NCBI GenBank assembly: GCA_047975005.1
Contig: JBKECW010000103.1
Coordinates: forward strand, 1 to 64,000
Length of the DNA: 64,000 nt
Reading direction: 5' to 3'
Origin: JBKEAJ01 sp047975005
Lineage (GTDB): Bacteria > Bacteroidota > Bacteroidia > Bacteroidales > Prolixibacteraceae
Shown piece by piece: positions 7,400-17,100 of the stretch; position 1 is the stretch's first letter; every line of letters begins with the position of its first letter. The notes beneath the pieces are model-generated. The model made no database searches, was not told where the DNA came from, and saw only the letters and a program-made list of their open reading frames with translations. A program made the position numbers and the translations under genes.

Positions 7400-7957
7400 C
7401 TACGGCATGTAGCCATATCTCCCACACATTTCCAAAAAACGCTTGCCGTTGTTTGAGTCATGTCGGTTTAGGGAATTTACAATTTTGTCGATACTTTTTT
7501 CTTTGGTAATATCTCCACTTTTGGAGTAGAACTTATCGGCAAAGCAAATCAGTTTTTCTTCCTCTGACATTGGCAGCATATTTCTGTGGGGGAGTGGTAG
7601 TTTATCATTGACTATTTGTTCCAATGATAATCCCAAGCCTGTGTGGCGTTCGCATACCAACGCATGCTTGTACAAGCCTTCCGATTCCAATAGTTCTCGA
7701 CCTTTAAATCCGTGACAGATATACGGTAAACTGCCAAAGCAGCCAATATCTTTGGCATCAGTAAATATTACACCTATATCATGTAGCATGGCAGCCTCCC
7801 ACAAGAATGTTTCGTCGAGCATCAGCCCTACTCTTTGATTAATATCAATGGCCTTCTTTGCGACTAATTCACTGTGTATTAGTAATATTCCCCTTGCAGT
7901 TGGTGCGTTCTTATAGTATTTTTCAAAAATCGAGGTTGGTAGGCAGCTCTTTGTCAT
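7400..7957 (-). CDS. HD-domain phosphohydrolase family protein
   Basis: A 185-residue cytoplasmic protein with a complete HD metal site: H28 (LLIHSELVA), the H59-D60 pair (AAMLHDIGVI) and D141 (CFADKFYSK). H82 and H105 (CERHTG) are further histidines typical of the small HDIG group. Such proteins hydrolyse phosphate esters, often of nucleotides; the substrate is unknown. Its start overlaps the end of the upstream hypothetical gene by 35 nt on the same strand, so the two are almost certainly translated together and may work together. Confidence 0.82.
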   Translation of the reverse strand: MTKSCLPTSIFEKYYKNAPTARGILLIHSELVAKKAIDINQRVGLMLDETFLWEAAMLHDIGVIFTDAKDIGCFGSLPYICHGFKGRELLESEGLYKHALVCERHTGLGLSLEQIVNDKLPLPHRNMLPMSEEEKLICFADKFYSKSGDITKEKSIDKIVNSLNRHDSNNGKRFLEMCGRYGYMP

Positions 7958-8666
7958 TTTGGGGAAGTGTTTTCATGCGTCGTATTTCGCTGGCTGTGTG
8001 GCGTTTCACGTTGTTTATTAGGAAGTACTCTGAAATAAAGTTGCCATAAGTGTTACTCTCTTTAATAAAGGAATTGAGTATATCTGGAGGCAAGCAATCG
8101 ATGTCTAGCTTTAGTAGTAACACTGCCATACATATCTCCTTGTTAAAGCGCATTGACTCTAGCTTACCATTGGCATCTTCGAGGGCATATTTCATCTCGT
8201 TGCGCATTACTTTTTTTTGTGTGGTATCAAATGGTTCTCCAGATTTGGTCGTGAATGCACAAAAATATCGTAGTTTATCGCCTTTTCCGCCAAGCCCTGT
8301 GGAGATAAAAAACTGTTGCTCGTTCAGCAGAGAGCCTTGCAAGAGCATCTGCGACTCGTATCTGGCTAGTAGTGCCCAATCGTGCATTTCACCGTCGGAG
8401 TGATTAACATAGTGCTCAATCTTTTTATAAATCTCAGCTTTGTCTATTCCTGCGGCTTTAGCCAAAATCTTCTTTTTCTGTTTATTGTCTATATTTTTGT
8501 CGTACAGTAAGTCAAGCTCGTCCAATATCGAAGTGCCTGTTTTGCTATATTTTCTCAGAAGAGACGAATATCTATAATATATCATCTGAGTCTTAACGTC
8601 TATCTCTTCTTCAAGAATCAAGACATTGCTATTGTTCATCATTGCTTTTATTAGTCGCTTATCCAT
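7923..8666 (-). CDS. Conserved-looking hypothetical protein, possibly leaderless
   Basis: About 247 residues, predicted soluble, with no signal peptide and no domain I recognise. It is charged and helix-rich in the first half (YSSLLRKYSKTG, DNKQKKKILAKAAGI) and more structured in the middle (QFFISTGLGGKGDKLRYFCAF). A longer in-frame start exists at 8702, but a good promoter (CTTG, 20 bp, TACATTTG at 8679-8672) lies between it and the ATG at 8666. I therefore chose 8666, which would leave almost no 5' leader; starts at 8642 or 8639 are possible. It overlaps the HD-domain gene by 35 nt, which suggests a shared job. Confidence 0.6.
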   Translation of the reverse strand: MDKRLIKAMMNNSNVLILEEEIDVKTQMIYYRYSSLLRKYSKTGTSILDELDLLYDKNIDNKQKKKILAKAAGIDKAEIYKKIEHYVNHSDGEMHDWALLARYESQMLLQGSLLNEQQFFISTGLGGKGDKLRYFCAFTTKSGEPFDTTQKKVMRNEMKYALEDANGKLESMRFNKEICMAVLLLKLDIDCLPPDILNSFIKESNTYGNFISEYFLINNVKRHTASEIRRMKTLPQNDKELPTNLDF

Positions 8667-8671
8667 ATTAA

Positions 8672-8703
8672 CAAATGTATGAATTAGTTTTTCACTAAAC
8701 AAG
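8672..8703 (-). promoter_or_regulatory. Promoter for the hypothetical/HD-domain pair
   Basis: On the minus strand CTTG (8703-8700), a 20-bp spacer and TACATTTG (8679-8672) fit the Bacteroidetes consensus with one change. The -7 box ends only 5 nt before the ATG at 8666. Confidence 0.5.
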
Positions 8704-8755
8704 TTTTTTGTTCCATTTTCAATAAATTTTATTGATTTGCATTCAATAAATGTTA

Positions 8756-8787
8756 TTTGTTTAACATGCTCTCTATTGCTAACTTTG
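8756..8787 (+). promoter_or_regulatory. Consensus promoter of the peroxiredoxin gene
   Basis: TTTG (8756-8759), a 20-bp spacer and TAACTTTG (8780-8787) match both boxes of the Bacteroidetes promoter. Transcription would start near 8794, about 30 nt before the ATG at 8823. This excludes the longer in-frame start at 8757. Confidence 0.7.
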
Positions 8788-8822
8788 TTGTCGAAAAAAT
8801 AAATATTAAAAATAAAAAAAAG

Positions 8823-9452
8823 ATGGCAGTATTAGTAGGAAAAAAAGCACCTGATTTCTCAACCAATGCAGTTGTGAACGGTGGAGAGTTTGTTGAAAAC
8901 TTTACTCTTAGTCAATTCAAAGGAAAATATGTTGTATTATTTTTCTATCCTATGGACTTTACTTTTGTATGTCCTTCGGAAATTATAGCTTTCCAGAAAA
9001 AAATAGCCGAGTTTGAGGCGCGTAACACTCAGGTGATAGGAATATCGGTAGACTCTCACTTTTCGCACTGGGCGTGGTTGAATACTCCTCAGAATAAGGG
9101 CGGTATCGAGGGCGTTAAGTTCCCTCTTGTAGCAGATTTCTCTAAGTCTATATCAGAGAATTATGATGTTCTTGCTGGCGAATATGACTACGACGACGAG
9201 GGACACAGCAAGTTCAACGGAGCACCTGTTGCTTATAGAGGTCTTTTCCTTATTGACAAGGACGGAACAGTGCGTCATCAGCTTGTAAATGACCTTCCTT
9301 TGGGAAGAAATGTTGACGACACGCTGCGAGTGATTGACGCATTGCAACATGTTGAAGCTCATGGTGAGGTTTGTCCTGCCGGCTGGAACAAAGGCGATGA
9401 TGCCATGACACCGACAGCTGATGGAGTGGCAAGTTACCTGTCTAAGCACTAA
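8823..9452 (+). CDS. Typical 2-Cys peroxiredoxin (AhpC/Prx1 family)
   Basis: Reduces hydrogen peroxide and alkyl hydroperoxides in the cytoplasm using a cysteine thiol. The 209 residues hold the thioredoxin fold with the peroxidatic cysteine C50 in FTFVCPSE and the resolving cysteine in GEVCPAGW near the C-terminus. GISVDSHFSHWAW and GVKFPLVAD are further Prx1 signatures. I start at MAVLVGKKAPDF, because the upstream in-frame start lies within the promoter. It has its own promoter and a terminator after it, so it is a single-gene unit. No AhpF reductase is adjacent, so electrons probably come from a thioredoxin encoded elsewhere. Confidence 0.93.
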   Translation: MAVLVGKKAPDFSTNAVVNGGEFVENFTLSQFKGKYVVLFFYPMDFTFVCPSEIIAFQKKIAEFEARNTQVIGISVDSHFSHWAWLNTPQNKGGIEGVKFPLVADFSKSISENYDVLAGEYDYDDEGHSKFNGAPVAYRGLFLIDKDGTVRHQLVNDLPLGRNVDDTLRVIDALQHVEAHGEVCPAGWNKGDDAMTPTADGVASYLSKH

Positions 9453-9474
9453 GATAATAAAACAGGATAGGATT

Positions 9475-9507
9475 GAGCGCCTCCTCTTAAAAGAGGGGCG
9501 CTTTTTT
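9475..9507 (+). terminator. Rho-independent terminator after the peroxiredoxin gene
   Basis: Stem AGCGCCTCCTCTT with AAGAGGGGCGCT followed by TTTTTT. Confidence 0.8.
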
Positions 9508-9662
9508 ATTTTGCTATGCTGGGCTATAGATATTTTTTATTATGTTTGTGAATTGTCATAAATATTTGAAGCTTGTTATGTAGTGTCGACAAATATTTAT
9601 TAAAGAAAGAGGTCATTGTTAGCATATTTGGGTAATGGTTCTAATACCTACAAAATAAGAAT

Positions 9663-12086
9663 ATGAGCAAGTATTTAAATAGAGAAATCTCCTGGTTATC
9701 ATTTAATAACAGGGTACTGCAAGAGGCAGAAGATACGAGTGTCCCATTGCTTGAGAGACTCCGTTTTTTGGGAATATTTTCCAATAATTTAGATGAGTTT
9801 TTTCGAGTTCGTATTGCCTCGGCATATAGAGAAATGCATGAAGCAGAGCGAGATGCAGAAGAAGAAGGAAATGCAAAAGAAGTCGGTCAGGTGGAGAAGG
9901 TGTTAGGTCTTCTTGAACAAATAAATGATATTGTATTTGAACAGCAGCAGCGTATCTCGTCGTGTCTTGTGGCAATTCAGAAAGAGCTAGAACACGAAAA
10001 TATTTATATTATAGACGAGAATGACATTAACCGCGAACAAGCCCTGTTTATCCGAGATTTCTTTCAAAATAGGATACGCCAGAACCTAATTCCGGTGATG
10101 TTGGGCAAGCAAAAGAAATTCCCACCTATAATGGACAGTGAAATTTATTTGGCGGTGTTGCTCACAGGAGATGATGACACTGAAAGCTACGCCATTCTTA
10201 AAATTCCGACTAAGGAAGTGGGGCGTTTCATAACTATTCCTCAAAACGACAACAATAAGTATGTTATGTGGATAGATGATGTAATCAGGTATTGTCTACA
10301 TGATATATTTGCTCTCTTTTACTACAAAAAAATTGAGGCTTATACTTTTAAGGTTACAAGGGATGCAGAGATGGAGCTTGATGATGATATCTCCAAAAGC
10401 CTTATGGAAAAGATAAACATCGGTCTGAAACTGCGGAAACGAGGATTGCCGGTGAGATTTGTTTATGACAAGGATATGCCCGAATCATTGCTAAAAATCA
10501 TTGCTAAGGGCATAAAAATTTCTAAGACCGGGAATATGATTTCTGGGGCAAGATACCACAATCTGCGATCACTTATGGATTTTCCCGGCGTTGGGAAGCC
10601 CGAACATTATTACGAAAAGATAAAGCCAATACCACATTCAGACATAAACATACACGAAAGCATTATAAAAAAGATAAAGGAGAAAGATATAATGCTTCAT
10701 TATCCATATCAAGACTTTGGAACTTTCATAAACTTCCTTAGCGAGGCAGCGATAGACCCCGATGTCGAAGAGGTTTGTATCACTATATATAGAGTTGCCA
10801 AAGAGTCGAAGGTCGTTAATGCTCTGCGGAGTGCTGTTAGCAATGGAAAAAAGGTTATAGTCTTGCTTGAGTTGCAAGCTCGCTTTGACGAGGAAGCAAA
10901 TATTCACTGGTCGAAAGTTTTGCAAGAATCAGGAGCCATCGTTATAAATGGTATTTCGGGACTTAAGGTGCATTCTAAGCTCGCTTTAGTTAAACGACGA
11001 GAAGGGAAGAAACTTGTAAACTATGCATATGTTGGGACAGGCAACTTTCATGAGGGCACAGCTCGAGTTTATGCCGATGATGGTCTGTTTACCTGCAACC
11101 CGCTGATAAGCGACGACGTTGCTGATGCATTTGAATTCTTTAAACATAATTACCGACATGTTGATTATAAGAGTCTTATTGTTAGTCCGTTCAAGTTGCG
11201 AAAAGCTCTTTCAAAGAAAATAAAAAGAGAGATTTCTATTGCCAAAGAAGGAGGGAATGCGTATTGTGTTTTCAAGATGAACAGCCTTATCGACCAAGAG
11301 ATGATGGACAAGCTGATAGAAGCTGCAGAAGCAGGTGTGAAAATAGACCTGATAATAAGAGGAATTTGTGGTGTTTATCCATCAATTAGCAAAAAGGCTG
11401 AAAAGAATATAAATATAATAAGTATTGTAGATAAGTTTTTGGAGCATTCTCGAATCTTTATCTTTGGTAACAGGGGAGCAGAAGATATGTTTATTTCATC
11501 TGCCGACTGGATGCCACGAAACCTGGATAGGCGCATAGAGGTTGTTTGTCCAATTCTAGATTCTTCCATCAAAAAAGAATTACGAACTATGATTGACATC
11601 CAACTTCGAGATAATACTAAAGCTAGAGTTATTGATAAAACAATGAGCAATAGCTACCAAACGGCTACTAATGAAATAGAAGTCCGTGCCCAGAATGATT
11701 TTTACTCGTATTTGAAAGAAAAACACAACAAAACCATGAAAATATATCACAACAACAAATGCTCGAAGAGTAGAGAGTGCCTGCTTGCGCTGGAGAAAGA
11801 ATATAACGATGTTGAGATTGTCGATTACTTAAACACCACAACCAAAGATAGTCTTAAATCTCTGATTAAGAGTTTAGGCATTGCTCCAATAGAATTGGTG
11901 CGCACAACAGAAGCTATATACAAAGAGAAGTATAAAGACAACATTGATAATATGAGCGACAAGGATTGGATTAATGCAATGGTAGAAAATCCTAAATTGA
12001 TTCAACGTCCCATTGTCGAACTTAACGGCAAGGCAGTAATAGCCCGCCCACTAGAGGAATTGCTAAAGCTGGGAATAAAGGTATAG
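9663..12086 (+). CDS. ppk: Polyphosphate kinase 1 fused to a C-terminal ArsC-like thioredoxin-fold domain
   Basis: Residues 1-690 or so form a full-length PPK1, which builds polyphosphate from ATP: the N domain with SNNLDEFFRVRIA, the phospho-accepting histidine H437 in GLKVHSKLAL, the second active-site histidine H595 in FLEHSRIFIFGN, and RNLDRRIEVVCPI. Normal PPK1 proteins end about here. In this protein the frame continues without a stop into residues 692-807, a complete ArsC/Spx-like domain starting MKIYHNNKCSKSRE with C700. Arginines matching the ArsC set occur in LVRTTEA, LIQRPIV and VIARP. The second domain begins with methionine, as a free ArsC would, so the gene looks like a read-through fusion of two neighbours. 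No neighbour gene overlaps it. Confidence 0.92.
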   Translation: MSKYLNREISWLSFNNRVLQEAEDTSVPLLERLRFLGIFSNNLDEFFRVRIASAYREMHEAERDAEEEGNAKEVGQVEKVLGLLEQINDIVFEQQQRISSCLVAIQKELEHENIYIIDENDINREQALFIRDFFQNRIRQNLIPVMLGKQKKFPPIMDSEIYLAVLLTGDDDTESYAILKIPTKEVGRFITIPQNDNNKYVMWIDDVIRYCLHDIFALFYYKKIEAYTFKVTRDAEMELDDDISKSLMEKINIGLKLRKRGLPVRFVYDKDMPESLLKIIAKGIKISKTGNMISGARYHNLRSLMDFPGVGKPEHYYEKIKPIPHSDINIHESIIKKIKEKDIMLHYPYQDFGTFINFLSEAAIDPDVEEVCITIYRVAKESKVVNALRSAVSNGKKVIVLLELQARFDEEANIHWSKVLQESGAIVINGISGLKVHSKLALVKRREGKKLVNYAYVGTGNFHEGTARVYADDGLFTCNPLISDDVADAFEFFKHNYRHVDYKSLIVSPFKLRKALSKKIKREISIAKEGGNAYCVFKMNSLIDQEMMDKLIEAAEAGVKIDLIIRGICGVYPSISKKAEKNINIISIVDKFLEHSRIFIFGNRGAEDMFISSADWMPRNLDRRIEVVCPILDSSIKKELRTMIDIQLRDNTKARVIDKTMSNSYQTATNEIEVRAQNDFYSYLKEKHNKTMKIYHNNKCSKSRECLLALEKEYNDVEIVDYLNTTTKDSLKSLIKSLGIAPIELVRTTEAIYKEKYKDNIDNMSDKDWINAMVENPKLIQRPIVELNGKAVIARPLEELLKLGIKV

Positions 12087-12163
12087 CAAACACAGCTAAA
12101 AACGTTTAGGCGAATGGCAAGGTTGTTGTGAATTTTAAAATGGTAACTGAACAAAGATGAATT

Positions 12164-12934
12164 ATGAAAAAAGCATTACTCGGATTATTGCTTGCTGTGA
12201 TTGCTTTGTCCGTATACGGACAGTATGAGGAACAAGAAGTTGACAAGTCTGACCCTTACTACTTAATGAGTAGCTATTATGAGACTGATTTTCATCCATT
12301 CAAAAAAGGAAATTTCTACACAGGTTTTGCTTTTTCGTTGACCACTGGAGAGTTGGAAAATACTAATCGGCTTCTTTATGAGGTGAGCGAAGGAGAAGAG
12401 AATCAATACAATTTAATCTTTAAAGGAGGATATTTTATTGGCGACTACAATATGATTGGTGTTGATGTGGTTTATGGAAGGTCTCGTTTTGAGGGCGATA
12501 TCCTGCAAAACAGTGAGTCTTTGTTGAGGCAGCGAATTAGTAGTTCGGGGACTTTCCGTCCTGTTTTAGTTACGTATTTTCCATTGACCAAAAATAAACG
12601 TTTGAGTTTTTATAACAAGATTGGAGTTGGCTTGAGTTGGGGCAATACTTTGGAGCGCAATACTGGCTCGCAGGGAGATATTACAAAAAAGTACGATGAT
12701 AATTTTGGTCTCTCGGTGGGTATCAGCCCCGGGATAACTTTTTTTGTAATTCAAAACTTTGCCTTTGAGGTGGAGTTGCAGAATATGTTGGGCTACCAAC
12801 ATGAATCTGTGAAAAGTACTAGTAATGACGATGTTGTTTCCCGAAGGAGTACAAATCAAGTGAGTTTTGATATTGATTTATTATCGCTGAAACTAGGTTT
12901 GGCATATTATTTTAATCGTCCTAAAAAGCATTGA
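12164..12934 (+). CDS. Predicted outer-membrane beta-barrel protein
   Basis: 256 residues with a clear signal peptide (MKKALLGLLLAVIALSVYG, cleavage likely before Q20). The mature part is rich in alternating aromatic/polar strands and glycine (FYTGFAFSLTTG, YNLIFKGGYFIGDY, LSFYNKIGVGLSWG) and ends LGLAYYFNRP, typical of small outer-membrane barrels. No specific function can be assigned. The following lipoprotein gene starts 2 nt after its stop, so they form an operon. Together with the GH31 enzyme downstream they look like part of a glycan-use locus. Confidence 0.7.
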   Translation: MKKALLGLLLAVIALSVYGQYEEQEVDKSDPYYLMSSYYETDFHPFKKGNFYTGFAFSLTTGELENTNRLLYEVSEGEENQYNLIFKGGYFIGDYNMIGVDVVYGRSRFEGDILQNSESLLRQRISSSGTFRPVLVTYFPLTKNKRLSFYNKIGVGLSWGNTLERNTGSQGDITKKYDDNFGLSVGISPGITFFVIQNFAFEVELQNMLGYQHESVKSTSNDDVVSRRSTNQVSFDIDLLSLKLGLAYYFNRPKKH

Positions 12935-12936
12935 TT

Positions 12937-14007
12937 ATGAGGAGTTTATTAGTGGCTGTAGCCGTATCGATGCTGTTGGCATCTTGTGTAAAGGAAGATT
13001 ACTTTGGGCTGTCAGACCATGCCGATATCCGCAGTATGCAGGTCTCAAATCAGGCAGATATTGCCATTATTGACAATGATAAGCAAGAGGTGGTATTACA
13101 GATGCCTCCCGGAGTTGACATTTCTAGCATCGAAATTCATTCGTTGGAGCTGAGCTCTTTTGCCACCGCCGACAAGCAGGTTGGCGACTTTCTGAACCTC
13201 AACGATACGACATTGATGAGCCTTACTTCTGAAAGTGGCAAGATTAAGACCTGGAAAGTGCTTGCCAAAATTGCATCGGCAGAGCCTCAGTTGAGCAATT
13301 CCGATTTTAATAGTTGGTACAAGGCTCAAGGCGGCTATTATGAGCCGGGTGCTGATGCAGAGAATACTATATGGTGTACCGGAAATGCAGGCACCAAATT
13401 ATTGGGGATATACCCCACGACACCTTTGGAATATGAATCGCAAAACTATGTTGCTCACATGGAAACTTTAGACAACGGACGTTTGTCGGCAGTCTTTGGA
13501 GCTCCCATATCTGCGGGTTCTATAATAACGGGTGTGTTCAACAGCGACAAGCTCGACCCATCTAATTCAGAAGCAGCAATAGAATTTGGCACTTTCTTTA
13601 GTGGTCGTCCTAAGTCTTTTGTCGTAAAGTATAGCTACGAACCCGGAGCAAAAAACAAAGACAAAAACGGAAATATTCTTGATTATGGCGATCAATGCGA
13701 CATATATGCCTATTTGGAGTTGCGAGAGGGAGAGACGGTAAAACGCCTTGCAACAGCATGGTTCCGGAGTGGCGAAACACAAAGCGAACTCACTGAAATA
13801 GAGATAGAATTTACCTACGGAGAGCTTGACAACAGTGTCCCCGACTATATGAAACCTAGCAACGGCATGTATGTAGCAGGCGACTCTGTGAGCTATATCT
13901 TACCCACACATATTGTTTTTGTCGGCTCAGCGAGTTTCGACGGGGCAAATTTTGCAGGAGCAGTGGGCAGCACCTTGTTGTTGGATGATTTGGAGATGAA
14001 GTATTGA
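12937..14007 (+). CDS. PCMD-domain lipoprotein
   Basis: 356 residues with a lipoprotein signal (SMLLASC, lipidated C17). The C-terminal 230 residues match the putative carbohydrate metabolism domain (PCMD): they open LSNSDFNSWYK and close with PTHIVFVGSASFDG and VGSTLLLDDLEM. This family is found in Bacteroidetes surface and glycan-use loci, but its biochemical role is unknown. An upstream in-frame TTG at 12931 overlaps the previous gene; I use the ATG at 12937 because it begins a proper signal peptide. It follows the beta-barrel protein by 2 nt. Confidence 0.82.
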   Translation: MRSLLVAVAVSMLLASCVKEDYFGLSDHADIRSMQVSNQADIAIIDNDKQEVVLQMPPGVDISSIEIHSLELSSFATADKQVGDFLNLNDTTLMSLTSESGKIKTWKVLAKIASAEPQLSNSDFNSWYKAQGGYYEPGADAENTIWCTGNAGTKLLGIYPTTPLEYESQNYVAHMETLDNGRLSAVFGAPISAGSIITGVFNSDKLDPSNSEAAIEFGTFFSGRPKSFVVKYSYEPGAKNKDKNGNILDYGDQCDIYAYLELREGETVKRLATAWFRSGETQSELTEIEIEFTYGELDNSVPDYMKPSNGMYVAGDSVSYILPTHIVFVGSASFDGANFAGAVGSTLLLDDLEMKY

Positions 14008-14029
14008 AGGAGTTCTCAATATTTTTAGC

Positions 14030-14037
14030 TAACTTTG
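14030..14037 (+). promoter_or_regulatory. Putative -7 box (TAACTTTG) for the GH31 gene
   Basis: TAACTTTG matches TAnnTTTG about 107 nt upstream of the GH31 ATG. The best -33 candidate (ATTG at 14003-14006) is spaced 23 bp, slightly too far. Confidence 0.4.
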
Positions 14038-14143
14038 TCTTCGAGCCGTGCGGTGATTGCTAGTGGCCTGTGTTGCAGGGTGTTGGTGTTGCAGAGTTTA
14101 AGAAGTGTCTGACAAATCTGAATGTTATCTAAAAACATAAGTA

Positions 14144-17100
14144 ATGAAACGTATATTTGCATTATTCCTAGTATCTCTGTGTTTAGTTTCAAATGCAAGA
14201 TCCCAAACAATCGAAAACGTAAAGAAACTTAATTCTACTGATGTTGAACTTTCTTTGTCGAGTGGGCAGACTATGATTTTCTCGTTCTATGGCGACAATA
14301 TTTTCCGTATTTTTCAGGATAATTCAGGTGGAGTGATGAGAGAGCCCGAGGCTGAGCCTGCGGCTCAGATACTTGTTGATAACCCTAAGAAAGCAGTGTC
14401 GGATATTTCTGTAAGCGATGTTGGAGGCACTGTTGTTATTGCGACGAGCAAAATAAAGCTGACATTAGACAAGGCAACAAGTCTATTCAAAGTTGTAAAT
14501 CTACAAACAAATAAGGTAGTTGTCGAGGAGCTTGCGCCGATACTTTTTGAGAAAAATAAGGTCATTCTAAGACTCAGAGAGAGTGCAGATGAGTATTTTT
14601 ACGGTGGAGGAGTGCAGAACGGGCGTTTTTCGCACAAGGGGAAAGCTATCGCCATCGAAAATCAGAATAGCTGGACTGACGGCGGTGTGGCTTCGCCTGC
14701 TCCTTTTTATTGGTCGACAGGAGGTTACGGCTTCATGTATTATACCTTCAAAAAAGGAAAATATGATTTTGGCAGTGCCGAAAAAGGACATGTAAGCCTG
14801 TCGCACGAGACTGATTATCTTGATGTTTTCTTTATGATAAACGATGGAGCTGTTGCCTTGTTGAATGATTACTATCAGCTTACGGGGCATCCGATTTTAC
14901 TGCCGAAGTTCGGGTTTTATGAGGGACACTTAAATGCTTATAATAGAGATTATTGGAAAGAGGACGAAAAAGGAATTTTGTTTGAGGACGGCAAACGTTA
15001 TAAGGAAAGTCAGAAGGACGACAGCGGCATAAAGGAGTCCTTGAATGGCGAGAAGGACAATTATCAGTTTTCTGCTCGGGCAGTGATAGACAGATATAAG
15101 GCACATGATATGCCGCTTGGCTGGCTCTTGCCAAACGATGGCTACGGAGCGGGTTATGGACAGACTGGCACGCTCGATGGGAATATTGCAAATCTGAAAA
15201 GCCTTGCCGATTATGCTCACGAGAATGGAGTAGAGATAGGGCTGTGGACGCAGTCGGACTTGCACCCCAAGGAGGGCGTTGAGGCATTGTTGCAGCGTGA
15301 TATTGTGAAGGAAGTAAGGGATGCTGGCGTACGAGTTCTGAAAACCGATGTTGCATGGGTTGGAGCAGGCTATTCCTTTGGTTTAAATGGTGTTGCCGAC
15401 GTTGCGCATATTATGCCTCAGTACGGAGATAATGCACGTCCTTTCATCATATCACTCGATGGTTGGGCAGGCACACAGCGTTATGCAGGGATATGGTCGG
15501 GCGACCAAACCGGTGGTACGTGGGAGTACATCCGGTTTCACATTCCTACTTATATAGGTTCGGGTTTGTCTGGCGTACCGAGTATATGCTCCGATATGGA
15601 CGGTATATTTGGTGGCAAGAAACCAATTATAAACACCCGTGATTTTCAGTGGAAGACTTTTACGCCAATGCAGTTGAACATGGACGGTTGGGGAGCTAAC
15701 GAGAAATACCCCCATGCTTTGGGCGAGCCTGCAACATCAATAAATCGCATGTATCTGAAAATGAAGTCGGAGCTGATGCCTTACACTTACAGCGCGGCAG
15801 AGGAAGCTGTTGATGGTCTGCCCATTATGAGGGCAATGTTTTTGGATTATCCCAATGCTTACACCTATGGTAAGGCAACGCAGTATCAGTATATGTATGG
15901 TGATTATTTCTTGGTAGCCCCGATATATCAAGACACTAGAGCCGACGAGCAAGGCAATGATGTTCGTAATGGCATTTATCTGCCTGAGGGTGTGTGGATT
16001 GACTATCTGACAGGAGATAAGTATGAGGGTAATCGTATTTTGAACGATTTTGACGCACCTTTGTGGAAACTGCCTGTGTTTGTCAAAAGTGGAGCAATTA
16101 TCCCGATGACCAAAGCAAATAACAATGTAAGTGAGATAGACAACGGGCTTCGTATGTACGAGCTGTATCCTGCCGGACAGTCTTCATTCACCGAGTACGA
16201 CGACGACGGCATGACTGAGGAATATCGTAAGGGCAGGGGAGTAAGGACGCTGATAGAGTCTAAACTCATTGCCGATAAGTTGGAGCTTACTGTCCATCAG
16301 GCACAAGGAAATTTTTCGGGTTTTGTGAAGGATAAGGCAACGGAGTTTAAAGTCAATGTAACGGCAAAGCCTGATAATATCTCGGCTATTGTCGGCTCTA
16401 AAACAATCAAATTAACAGAGGCAAAGTCGCTAGCAGACTTCAATAAAAAAGATAATGTGTATTTTTACGATGCAGCACCAAATCTCAATAGATTTGCCAC
16501 CAAAGGCAGTGAATTTGAGCGAGTTGAGATAAGAAAAAATCCACACTTGCTTGTTAAGTTGGCATCCACTGACATCACTGCCAACAAGACGGTGCTTACC
16601 CTTGAAGGCTTTGAGTATAGTCCTGCCGACAAATATCTTGCAAATACTGGAGCATTGAGAGCTCCTGCAAATGCACTTGTATCGGAAGACAACACAGAGG
16701 CATACACTCTAAAGCCGACATGGGACGAGCTTGCTAATGCCGATTATTACGAAATAGAACTGAACGGCATGCTCTACTCTACAATCAAGAGTAGGGAGTT
16801 GCTCTTTGAGGGACTGGATGCCGAGACTAAATATGCCTTCAAAATACGTTCGGTCAATAAAGACGGACATTCCGACTGGTTTGCATTTGATGCTGAAACT
16901 AAGTCAAATCCTTTGGAGTTTGCAATAAAGGGGATTGCTGCCGAGACAACTGTGCCAAATCAGGGTGGTTCAGGTGTTGACAAGCTCTTTGACTTTGACG
17001 AGGGCAATACGTGGCACACCAAATGGGGGCAAAAAGCCGTTCCCTTTGATGTGTTGATAGACCTGAAAACTATCAACAGCTTGGAGAAATTCTGCTACTT

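Noticed and set aside
8757..8822. Longer start for the peroxiredoxin (22 extra residues)
   Set aside because: A consensus promoter occupies 8756-8787, so this stretch is not in the mRNA, and the family starts at MAVLVGKKAP.
14880..15356. 158-codon open frame on the minus strand opposite the GH31 gene
   Set aside because: It lies wholly antisense to a strongly conserved catalytic domain, is rich in unlikely H/R/P/S composition, and has no promoter or family match.
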